From positions 33,896,854 to 33,960,853 of the forward strand of contig VZSR01003807.1 in assembly GCA_013398615.1 (NCBI GenBank): a DNA stretch of 64,000 nucleotides, written 5' to 3'. Of the stretch, positions 51,627 to 61,450 are shown piece by piece. The position numbers and the translations under genes are program-made. Under the pieces are notes generated by a model. The model was not told the origin of the DNA. It made no database searches and saw only the letters and a list, made by a program, of their open reading frames with translations. Source of the DNA: Brachypodius melanocephalos. Its lineage: Eukaryota; Chordata; Aves; Passeriformes; Pycnonotidae. Numbering within the stretch: position 1 is the first letter of the stretch; the number at the start of each line of letters is the position of its first letter.

Positions 51627-52200
51627 GGGAGAATCCACAACTTCTCTGGGCCATCTGATCCAGTGCTCAGTCACCTGCACAGTAAAAAAGCTTCTCCTCC
51701 TATTCAAGTGAAACTTCCTGTGCATCAGTTTCTGCCCCTTGCCTCTTGTCCTATTGCTTGGTACCGCCAGGGACAGCCTGGATTCATCCCCTTGGCACCA
51801 CCCCTTCAGATATTTGCAGGCATTGATGAGGTCCACTCTCAGTCGTCTCTTCTTGAGGCTGAAGAGGCCCAGCTCCCTAAGCCTCTCCTCATAAAAGAGA
51901 TGGATGCTTCAGGGCTTTACTCATCTTTGTTGGCCTCCATTGGATCCACTCCAGGAGCTCCAGGTCTCTCCTGTACTGGAGAGGCCAGAACTGGACACAG
52001 CACTGCAGCAGTAGTGCTGAGTAGAGGGGCAGGATCACCCCCCTTAACCTGCTGGCAGTGTTCTCCCTAATGCACCCCAGGACATTGAGTCCCTCAGTGG
52101 CCACAAGGACACAGCGCTGGTTCATGGACAGCTTGTCCACCAGGCTTCCCAGGTCCTTCTCTGCCGAGCTGCTTTCCAGCAGGTGAGACATGATGTGGTC
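51627..52200 (-). mobile_element. CR1 LINE fragment, about 570 bp
   Basis: On the plus strand it reads as reverse-complement CR1: ATCCACAACTTCTCTGGGCC, CCAGTGCTCAGTCACC, CCTCTTGTCCTATTGC, GAGGCTGAAGAGGCCCAGCT, CCCTAAGCCTCTCCTCATAA, GGCCAGAACTGGACACAGCA, GAGTAGAGGGGCAGGATCAC, AACCTGCTGGCAGTGTTCTC, ATGCACCCCAGGACATTGAG, CCAGGTCCTTCTCTGCCGAG and CTGCTTTCCAGCAGGTGAGA. This covers the end of the reverse-transcriptase ORF. The terminal 3' UTR and octamers, expected on the left, are absent. The 245-codon plus ORF across it is an antisense read-through without biological meaning; the sense strand has several stops. It is among the least diverged transposon copies in the window. Confidence 0.95.
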
Positions 52201-53019
52201 ATAGTGAGAAATATATTTTGAATAGTAGCTGAGTTGAAGATTTCCACTGATTTTTACCAGCCATAAATGAAGAATATCAACTTCGGAATTTTAGGATTAT
52301 TGTTGGCAATTACCAATGCATATCAGGGTTACACTGACCTTCACGATAGTGTTAGGTTCTCGTGAACAAAACACAGACCTATGGCTGTGATTTCATACAT
52401 AGCTTCCTTAGCCACTTGAAGGGAACCCTGTGCTACTTTTTTCCCCACTCAACTGTGCCCTGCTACGTCTGTTCCTAGGTGACTTGAAAAATAAACATTG
52501 TTTCCTATTGTAAATCAAATACATTGGACAGTAATTCAGAGCTAGAGAGGTGTAGCATACTTGAGCAACAGCAGAAATAAACTTGCCTCTCCTGAGTGTA
52601 TAAGAAAAGTAGTGCAACAACAGGCCACTATTCCACCTTTTCCTCACCACCATCACCAAGCCCTGTGACCTTGGCATTTTGGGTGTAGCAGTTTTGGTTC
52701 AACTAGGCAGGAACACCAATGAAGTGCAGTGGTTTAGGTTCTCTAATTTGATTTTCCAGCCAAAGCATCAATTAACAAGGTGGGTTGAATTCTGGCCCAA
52801 TGCCAGTGGACTCACTAGAATTATTTACTCATTTTCTGCTGTGAGATAAGGATTAGGAAAAGGGCAAAAGCAGACTCAAAATTTTGAAGCGTATAAAGAG
52901 AAACTTTATTAACAGAACTAAATGAAGAATAATAAGAATCAGAACAAACCTTCAGAACACTTCTCTGCCACTCAGTTCTTTTTTCCTTACCCACCTGTGC
53001 AAAGACAAATAAAGCTAAA
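52201..53019. other. Gene-free unique DNA
   Basis: Nothing recognisable between the CR1 and LTR-like copy 3. Confidence 0.45.
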
Positions 53020-53460
53020 GGCAATCTTACCCCTGATATATTGCAGCTGTGTTAATTAGCAAAGCGTGGGAACAGCCTTGCCCTCACAGCTATGGGTGTG
53101 ATAAAAGTTTGAGCTGGTTGGTAGAGAGTCAGGTGGAGTTTGTTGGTTGTGCTCAGAGGAGGAAGGGGCAGGGTGTTGGGCAAGGGATGGATAAAGTGAG
53201 CCACTGTATGAGGGACAGTTAGGTGGCTGTGCTAGGGATAGGATGCAGTGAGCCAGAACTGGAGAAGGAAGAGAGAAGAAAAGAGAGAAGTAGGCAGAGG
53301 TGTGTGGAGCTATCCATAAGAAGCTACCGATAAAAGGTATGAATGGCTCAGGTAATAAGGTGCTGATGCTTCAAGCCCTCTGAAGCTCTTACTTCAGAGT
53401 ACTTCAGGACAAAGAGTGTCATGGCCATCTCAACAATGACACCCATGGACGTCGTACAGA
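53020..53460 (-). mobile_element. LTR-like interspersed repeat, copy 3 (inverted relative to copies 1 and 2)
   Basis: The reverse complement aligns with copy 2 throughout: GTTGAGATGGCC, GCTTCAGAGGGCTTGAAG, ATTCATACCTTTT, GCTCCACACACCTCTG, TCTCTCTTCCTTCTCCAGTT, GGCTCACTGCATCC, GCACAGCCACCTAA, ACAGTGGCTCACTTTA, TTTATCACACCC, GAGGGCAAGGCTGTTCCCAC, TAATTAACACAGCTGCAA. By eye the two copies agree at roughly seven bases in ten. The minus ORF 53348-53662 (104 codons) overlaps the element and is not a recognised viral or cellular protein. The opposite orientation and lack of internal sequence suggest an independent solo insertion. Confidence 0.72.
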
Positions 53461-56385
53461 AAAACTTGGTATTTTCAGTGAGTTGACCACTTCTAAAATC
53501 ATCTTTATTCAGTTCACTTAGAGAGTGAACTGCCATGCCATGGACTTTTCCACAGGAAACAGTTCTCTTGTTGTTGTAATTCTCATGAATAGCAGCTGCC
53601 TGGAGATCTGCAATTGTGAAGTCCCTCCCATGGTTTGGTAGTCTTCCCACAGCTACCACCATGGGTCATTTCAACTTATTGGGATGTAATTTTAAGCATG
53701 AGCTGTTCTAGCATGGAAACAAAAGTTCTCTTTTTATCTCTGGGATTTCTCATCTTTCTTTGCTTAAGCTTCTTATTGGATCACAGATACTTCAACATGT
53801 GGCTGCTTCAACACTGGTGCCTCTGCTTAGGCCTGTGGTTAGAACACTACATGACCCCAGTGCATTTTATGAGTTACAGGGAAAACAAAAGAGGCTGATG
53901 TATCATTTATATCTTCACCATAGCCTTACAAGAAAATTTCGGCCTAAGACTAAGGCATCTCCTCATTCTCCTTCCATCTGGGATTTGACTCCTTCTTCAC
54001 TGATCTCAGTGTCTCCATGTTGTTTTCTTTATGTGACTTCACCCTTTCTGTTTTCTCTCACTGGAGAGAGGATTGATGTCTGCAAGTTTCACCTGTGCAC
54101 TAAAAGAGCAAATATCCCACCCAGGCCCGTGGATGTGATCTCTGCTGAGCATTGGCTGCTCTGGCTGCATGGATGTTTTCTGGCCCTTGCCGTGTTCAGT
54201 TCCAGTCGTGGGACTGCTTTCTGTTCTTAGCTGCATGATTTTTCCGTGGTGCCAGCAGGATGGCTTGGCAGCTCTCCACGTGAAGCTGAGTGGAGCTGGC
54301 CTGGCCCACAGGCCGCGGTCAGAACTCGGCGGCAGCAGAATCCAGCTGAGAGAGGCTGCGCTGTGGCCTGAGCCGGCCGGGCCGCGCGGGGGGCAGGGCT
54401 GGGCCTGGCCAGCGCCCAGGTACCTGTGCAAAGGATGGAAGCAAGAGAGCTCTCCTCAGGGTTTGTTTGTTTTTAGATGTGATTTCACAGAGGCGTGTTC
54501 AGCTTTCTTAAGTGGTTTAACAGGGTGTCAGTATTCAAAACTGGCCAGCTGATTGGTTCTGTTGGGTCTGGATGAACCTCTTAGCAGTCATCACAGAGAA
54601 TCACTTCCGTAACAGATGGATTTTCTCTTTAATTAAAAACCAAACTATATTAAACCATGACACTGGGATACGGAACAAAATCTGTGCTTACATAAAATGG
54701 GTACAGATCTGCCTGATGGTTACAATGTAAACAACATCCAGTTTCATGTGTGGTTCGCAGTAGGTATTCAGAGAACAGGACATAAAAAGACTACCCACTG
54801 CACAAAATAAATATTAATATCAGACAAGTTAGATTATTTTACAATATCTAACTAATCATGGTGTTTCAAAGATCTGTTTAAAGAAACTTCTGTGAGATGC
54901 CCCAGGGCTTTTGGCAAATAGAACTGATAGAGAATTGTACAAAGAATTGTATTTTATAAAGGAAGAGAGTTTGAAGACAATCACTCCAGTAATGAGGATG
55001 AATTTTTCATCAGTAAATGAATAGATAATAGAGTTTTAAGATTGCAAATGACTGTTTTAATTCTGTAGCAAGTTCTCTGTTGGCAGTGTTTTTGTTTCTA
55101 CAGAGTCCAGCTCATTGAGAAATGAGCCACAAGAACCCATACCTTCAGTGTTGCAAGGTCAGGACTCAAGACTAATTTTTCTCAATGATTATATGCTTGA
55201 TCCTTGAGTGAGTGTATATGTGAGTATTTTGGGTGAAATACAAAGCCACAACATTCTGAATATCAATTTCAGTTTATACAGAATTTCTTTTTCAACGTAA
55301 TTGAAAGATTTTGACCATATATTGACTTTTAATTTTTTTTAAAGTTCCCATATGAATATCATTTTTAGAAGGTGAAATTGAAACTTTTCCTTGCAAATAT
55401 TAACATTTAAAAGTGAAAAATATTTTAAGTGTTGTGCTGGTATATTGTCTGATATTTTAAAGAAAAAAAAATGTTTTACATATTGTTGACATTTAATTAA
55501 GCCACTACTCATATCTAATGCAGGCATAGATAGGGATTATATGGTTATTTTAGTGAGGAAAAAACCAGTTTCTGTCTCAGCCACTATAATATTTTCTGTT
55601 GAATTTTAGATGACTCTATACTAAACATACCTATGGAAGCATACCTCTCTTATCACTGTTTTTCAAAGCAGTATTCAAAAAAAATAGATTTGGTCAGCTC
55701 CAACCAGAGATTACAAAGAAAATTATGAGATACAGAGCAATAATGGGAGAAGCTGAAGAACAAAAAGGTACTAAGAAATGTCAGTAAAACACAAAAGATG
55801 CTTTGATGCAGATAATGACAAGGGTGTTCTGGTGTAGCACTGGTCTAAAGTCAGATCTTAATAGGAATGTTTCAATAATTATGTAGCAGAGCGAGAATAT
55901 TTATTAAATAAAATACTACAGCTCCTGGTTTACAAAAAAAAAGCCAGATGATGTGACATATCAGAGCACAGTGAGAAGGGGCATTTGCCCTCCAAAACCA
56001 TATTCTGTGACACATCCTCTGTCTAGCCATAAGGAAGAGGTTGCAGTACTGTGCAGTCTCATGTGAATATTAGAGCTGTTGAATCAAGTATGGCATACAG
56101 ATAAAAGTATTTCACTTCAAGAAACAAAGGTATATGCTAAATAAGGACTAATAAAACCAAACATTTTAAATAAGCAAATCCAGGCCATCTTCATCCAAGA
56201 CTTTTAGTAGGGCTGTCTGATGATATCCTTGAACTGTTAGGCTTGATTTTTCATGTGAAATTTCAATACTCAAAGCATTTTGGTGGTCCCAGACATAAAT
56301 AGGAGATCCTATTCTGTTCAAATGTAAACAAGAAAAAAGTATAGTTATATATTTGTCAGCCTGATAATGATCTCAGGCAGAAAAA
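53461..56385. other. Gene-free DNA with a short GC-richer patch
   Basis: A GC-richer patch with several CpGs lies at about 54280-54425 (CCGCGGTCAGAACTCGGCGG, CCGGCCGGGCCGCGCGGG). It is too short to be a typical CpG island but stands out from the flanks. ORFs on both strands across 53760-54552 have no recognised motif. The rest is AT-rich with nothing identifiable. Confidence 0.45.
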
Positions 56386-57290
56386 TGAAACAGATGATGC
56401 TGCAATTCTGCTTTGTTTATAAAGATAATAAAGCTGATGGAACACTCTTAGTCTTCTATAAGGCATTTCATTTGGTAGCACATGACATGTTGATTAAGAG
56501 ATAATCACATACTGAAGTGATTAAAACCTGGGAAAGTGAAAGGTCTTAAAATATTACTGTTAATGAAGAATCATTCTTCAGATGTTTGTCTATGAGTGCC
56601 ATGGGGATCAGTATTTGACTCTATAATATTTAATATTCTTTTTCAGTGCTTGGAAGAAAATACACAGTGATACTGATAGTTGCAGATGAAAAATTTTGAG
56701 AGTGTAGAGAATAATAAAAAGGAAAGTCTTTGATGCAAGTTGATCAAGACTGTCTGACAAGTCAGATGCAAACAAACGGCTGAATTTACATATGGCTAAG
56801 CCTAAAGTCATAGACCTAGCATAAAAGAATATTATCTCCAATAAAGCAGGAAAGCTTTTCAATTCCAAGGAGCCAAAGTTCAGACATGCATGAGCTGTGA
56901 TGTTATTGCTCTCAGTATTGGTACAGAAGGAAGTTAGTTATGTCACCTTTGAATATTACTACTTCAGAGCAGTAGTATGTTCACATCTGCTGCTACAGAC
57001 ATGCAAATAGTTTAGAGAGGTCACATTGTAATCCTTAGGATTATCCTATTGGGAAATAAACCCTACAGTACATAACTCTAGCAGCTTAATCTCTTTTAAT
57101 CTAGTTAAATTTATCAAGTAACTAATTATTAAGATTCAAACGATCAAAGGTTTGCAAGCTAAAGCATTTACATGGGAAGTAGAAGTTTGAAGCTAAAAAC
57201 TGTTGATATGGTCTGAGGGCAAGAGGTTAAAATGAGACAAATTCACATCAAAAGAAAGCTGTGGATGTTTTCCAAAGAAGAAAAGGTTGA
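56386..57290 (+). mobile_element. Ancient CR1 LINE with decayed reverse-transcriptase region
   Basis: A very old CR1 body. Near 56450 the frame reads YKAFHLVAHDMLIKR, corresponding to the family motif SKAFD-VPHD-L of the reverse transcriptase. About 110 bp on, around 56595-56690, it reads an SAMGISI-stop-LYNI block, then LIVADE, matching the SGVPQGS-LGP-LFNI and FADD motifs with the catalytic Asp pair lost (ADE in place of ADD) and stops inside. At the nucleotide level, AAGGCATTTCATTTGGTAGC, GGGGATCAGTATTTGACTC and ATAATATTTAATATTC track the consensus. Downstream segments near 57060-57270 (TAATCTCTTTTAATC and a GTTTGAAGCTAAAAACTG region) are compatible with later ORF2 but weak. Reverse transcription activity is impossible. 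Confidence 0.65.
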
Positions 57291-59529
57291 AAAGTTTGTC
57301 TATAGCTGGATTTACTGAACAGGTCATACTGCATCCTGGGCATCCCCTGTCCTATTTTCAGTAGGAAGTAAGACTTTGTTTGCAGAGGCTGTTTCTGGCC
57401 TTAGAATTGATGAATTTTTATACAGTGATAGACATTGAGCAGTGCCATGGTTTTGGGTCAGCCGTGGTTGTGATGATGCACAGCTGTAAAGTAGGTATAA
57501 GTGCTTCAATAACTTCCTCTTTCATCTGACACCTGTCCTCTTTTGGTTGAGAAATTTTTAAGTGTTTATCAATTTTTGTATATCTGGGAAACCATCCAAA
57601 ACCTTATAATAATTGATTTTCTTCCACATGGTGGTCTTCTAAGGGCAAGAGAGCTTACTAATGTTTTCTGCCATGTCCAGCTGCTAACTCTAAAGACTCA
57701 TAATTGCATTTGATCTTATATCCTGCCTGTAGTCTGATACTAAATAGGAAAGGCAGTGGAGAGAAAATAAATGTAGCTGTGTCATACTCTTGTTCCATGA
57801 TACTGCATTACAGTATGGAACATCTGTTAGTTCTACATTTGTGCTGACTAATTGAAGTAGCCCAGTATAAATTAATTTTCTACCAATCCCACAGTATTAC
57901 TGTTATGTGTTCCTAGCAGGTAGAATTATTGGTCATAGGAGTATTGTGCCACAAACTTACAATGAAAATGTGACTTTAATGGTTTTAAGAGAATTTGATT
58001 GATCCTTCTGTTATACATCATTCACAGTCTGGACTTAAGCCATCACAATATAGGTGTTAGTGTGAGTGTGCTGGGAGCAGAGATAATTCTCAGGAAATGA
58101 GGAACATACCAGCCCTCTATGTTTAAGTAATTAGCAGGTTTTGGAATGGCCCATTCAGGCTGAAACAAATGAGTTCTAATGAGGAAATCCTTAAGTTTAT
58201 GTTAGATATTTGTTGACCATCATATCTCTCCAGGATGGCTTTTATGCAATGCCTCATTAACTATATTTATGAAGATCTTTCTGACTGGGAGTAGTCCGTG
58301 AAAGGTACCCAAGCTTTAAATCTTGTCTCAAGTTAGTTCATTTATTTTAGCCCCATTGTGATGGAATTATTATTTTTGTGATCCTCTGCAATAACTACTT
58401 AGTATATAACATTCATTTCATTTGAATTTGGTTTTGAAAACTTTTATAAGACATATGTGAGAGACATTGTAGTGTGTTCTTTTGTTTTTGAAAAGGCCAT
58501 CTGTAATTGTAGTCATACAGGAGCTTGGGGCTGAATTCTGTCCTAAATTATCTCCTTTGAATTAATTTCATGCAATGTAAGTCAAATAGATTTTGACCTT
58601 TATTCAGTTTTGAAAAGGCATTATGGAAAATTGCACTTTCCTATTCAGCAGATCTGCTCTATATTCAGTCACATTTGAATTCAATGACAAAAAGTAAATG
58701 TGTTCTACATCCTGATGATAGAAGCAGGGAGCTGATGCAGTTGTGGGAGTGTGGTATGGGTTCCCTTCTGACTCACCATCATTATCATGGCTGCTGTGTA
58801 AGGGCTTAATTTGCCAAAGCCTCCAAACTCCCACACCCTCAATTGACTTCAGCTGGAGTAAAATGGATGAATATCTTTGAAATATAATCTTCCCTCTCTG
58901 TATTAAAAGGCAAAAATTCCCTTGGGACTCCAGATGTAAATGAAGGACTTTCTCTAAAATAGAATCATATCAGTAGCATCCCAGTTGAAATAAACATTTG
59001 AGTTTCATTTTCAAAGAGAGAGATGAAAAATCATTAGCTAGAGGGAAGAAGGAAACATGTTTAATTGTAGGCAGAGCCAGTTTTATCCAAAGATATTGAG
59101 CAAATAAAAACTGCTCCTGTTGCAACTGAAAGAGCATTGCAGAAATTATGTTTCTGCTAAGATGAAACACCATCCCCCAGAGCTGTGGTCTGACTTTTGT
59201 CTTCACAGTGCAGGACTTGTACTTTCTTGAAGTCCAATGACTCTATAGTGTAGACACTAAAGCCTGTGAGATTTTTTTTTTTTTGATCATGTTGTTTTGA
59301 TCAATCTTATCCAAATTATCCAGTGGATAAGAATTTAGGAGAATTGATCCAGTTTGTAATACTGGAGAAATTCATTATTCATATACTGCTGATGCCAAGA
59401 GAATTCTTACTCTGGGAAAGTTGACCATTACTGTGATTGCAGAGTGCATTTATACTGGAAGAATAAAGCTGATCATTGCAAATTTAACCTTAAAGTTTAA
59501 GGCTGTAGTTTAAATACTGTACAAATATA
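57291..59529. other. Gene-free AT-rich unique DNA between two old CR1 copies
   Basis: No exon or further repeat is confidently seen. A phrase near 58840 (CAATTGACTTCAGCTGGAGT) recalls very old amniote repeats but is too short to use. Confidence 0.5.
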
Positions 59530-60510
59530 GTGGGGTAAGAAGCCTCTTCACAGGTCATTGAGTCCAATCTCTCGATATGACAATCAATCAAAAGTGCTAA
59601 TCTTTATACATTTCAGAAGTGATTAGGTTTCTGTTTCCACTGCTTGTTAATGAAAACTGTTTTAAAAGTCTCTTCTTTAGGGCACATTCTTCTGATTTCC
59701 AACCTACATGTAGGCTGGAAATATATATATATAATCAATGCATATATATTTTTCTGGGATAACATTCTATTTTAAAAAATTTATTTACCACTTTAGTATC
59801 TGACATTGGGTTTTACTTATCAATATTAGCATACTTCCCTGCAGCCAGAATTTTGCTATAGTAAAAAAAAAATCTAATGACTCTTCTCTCTTTGAATTAT
59901 AGTCTTTTTATATAGCCCTCTTGGACTTGTTTCAGTTTGAATCCATCTGTTTTAAATATGGAAGACCAGAGTAATGTGGCAGGAGTAGAAAGGGTCAAAC
60001 ATTTACTTCATACCTCCTGGAAAGACCTTCCTGACTCATCCAAAGATCGCATTTGCATATTTTAGTGTTATCCTGTATTAATACATCAACAGTCATGACT
60101 TTTCAGTCATTTCCAATTCTTAACCTATAGTAGAAGTGGTTATTATCAGTTCTCGTGTTTATTCCCTTTCCTATTTCTCCATTCTGCAAGATCACTCAGC
60201 TCTTTCTGCATGGTGTCCTGAAATTTTCTTTTATTAGTGCACTCCCAGTCTTATATCATCAGCAAATTTCACAGTCTCTTCCTGCTTACCACTATTAAAA
60301 CCTAATTGCATCATTACTACATATTTAAACAAGATCAGCTTCAAGGAGAAGTTCCACTGTGACGTGATCTGGCAGAACTTCTTTTGACACTACAAACGCC
60401 ATGACTACTTTAGCTCATTTCTTAGACCTCTTTACTTTCTCAGGCAGTGGAACAAATTTAAGAATTAACTCTTATATGTCTTCTGTAACTCTCTAGAAAT
60501 CCAATATAGT
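59530..60510 (-). mobile_element. Ancient CR1-type LINE, minus orientation
   Basis: On the plus strand it reads, in consensus order for reverse-complement old CR1: AGGTCATTGAGTCCAATCTC; a TTGTTAATGAAAACTG region; a GCATTTGCATATTTTAG segment in the place of the consensus 'attagcctttttcgcaac' phrase; CAATTCTTAACCTATAGTAG; CATTCTGCAAGATCACTCAG; ATATCATCAGCAAATTTCAC (consensus gtcatctgcaaatttta); ATTGCATCATTACTACATAT; AAACAAGATCAGCTTCAAGG; and CTGTAACTCTCTAGAAATCC. Individual matches are weak, but the long collinear order supports the call. A TATA-rich insertion (59722-59755) and other indels interrupt it. Confidence 0.55.
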
Positions 60511-60770
60511 GACTATTTTCTATTCTCTTCTTTCTACTCCTGGTGACATTGCTGATGTTGAGGTGCACTGCAGCCTGCAGTGGTACTTCAGGGTTTGTAG
60601 GTGTGGGCACCACACAGAGGTGTTTGGAGAGGTACAGCCTGAGAGATTCCAGCTTTATTGTGTGTCACCAGTCCATTGTGATCTCTTGTGGTCAGGATGC
60701 ATCAGGATGTCCTACTCAAGTACCAGTGAAAGAAAGCTACATTGGGGGATTTTTTTTTTTACCTGGTAAA
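60511..60770. other. Unassigned, possibly repeat-derived segment
   Basis: It has more C and G than its surroundings and short direct words (GCAGCCTGCAGTGG, CACCACACAGAGG). It lies between an old CR1 and an LTR-like element and may belong to the latter or be unique flank. ORFs at 60509-60776 are short and unrecognised. Confidence 0.35.
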
Positions 60771-61136
60771 TCCTAAAATACCCATGAACTGATGCCTTGA
60801 GAGGCTAACCTAGAACAGAGACTAGACAGAGGTAAAGAATAAAGTAGGTATTTATTCAAAGGCCTTTAAGGTTACACCTTGGGCAGTACAAGAGCCTGGC
60901 CAGGGCTATACCCAAGATGGATCCAATATGGTCACAAGATGGATGACCAGTCATGAGGTTTCACACTTTCATAAGTTTTGGATCGTTTGCATATTGGGGT
61001 TAATTGTCCAATTATAGCTTCAGGTTATGAAGTCCCATCCTCCTTGTTTGCTCTTTGCAGTTCCCTGTTGTTTATCCTTTTTTGAATCTGGAGATTGTAA
61101 TGGTTGTCCTTGGTCTCAAGCTGGAAAAGGATTGTT
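60771..61136 (-). mobile_element. LTR-like element with AATAAA, cut by an assembly gap
   Basis: Reading the minus strand, the segment contains CCTTTGAATAAATACCTACT (polyadenylation signal complement at 60851-60856), preceded by CAAGATGG words and followed by TTATTCTTTACCTCTGTCTA and TTGAGAGGC- and AAGGCATCAG-like words. This arrangement (promoter-proximal CAAGATGG repeats, AATAAA, then a short R/U5) is typical of avian endogenous-retrovirus LTRs. The upstream end lies in or beyond the N gap. If the sequence right of the gap belongs to it, a TGTGCC 5' end near 61446 is possible. No viral coding sequence is seen. Confidence 0.5.
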
Positions 61137-61236
61137 NNNNNNNNNNNNNNNNNNNNNNNNNNNNNNNNNNNNNNNNNNNNNNNNNNNNNNNNNNNNNNNN
61201 NNNNNNNNNNNNNNNNNNNNNNNNNNNNNNNNNNNN
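61137..61236. other. Assembly gap (100 N)
   Basis: Exactly 100 N, a conventional placeholder for a gap of unknown size. Three ORFs that cross it (61027-61239 +, 61055-61243 +, 61116-61388 -) are artefacts of translating N. Confidence 0.99.
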
Positions 61237-61450
61237 TGACTAACCTTAGCTATGAGTTCTTCTGAAGGGTTCTCCTGCCTGCCTTGCATGGCTGTGGCTC
61301 TGAGCTGGATGCCATTAACAGTGAGCCAGCCATGGGCCAGACAGTGTCTCAGAGGCAAAGGAGGGATGGAGATAGGCTTTGTCAGCACTGTTGATGGTAG
61401 CTCAGTCTATGCTGCCTGACCAATTCACTTACTCTTTCCATAGGGCACAA
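61237..61450. other. Sequence right of the gap, possibly the rest of the LTR-like element
   Basis: This GC-richer segment contrasts with the AT-rich DNA after 61450 and contains CAGCCATGGGCCAGACAGTG. It may be the U3 part of the LTR-like element left of the gap, but no shared sequence within the window proves it. Confidence 0.35.

Noticed and set aside
51333..52070. 245-codon plus-strand ORF
   Set aside because: Most of it is an antisense translation of the minus-oriented CR1.
49306..53019. Idea that LTR-like copies 2 and 3 bound a single provirus
   Set aside because: The copies are inverted relative to each other and the interval contains unique DNA and a CR1, with no retroviral gene remnant seen.
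53348..53662. 104-codon minus-strand ORF considered as a retroviral protein
   Set aside because: It overlaps the LTR-like repeat and shows no gag, protease, polymerase or envelope motif.
61027..61388. ORFs spanning the N gap
   Set aside because: They exist only because runs of N were translated as X.
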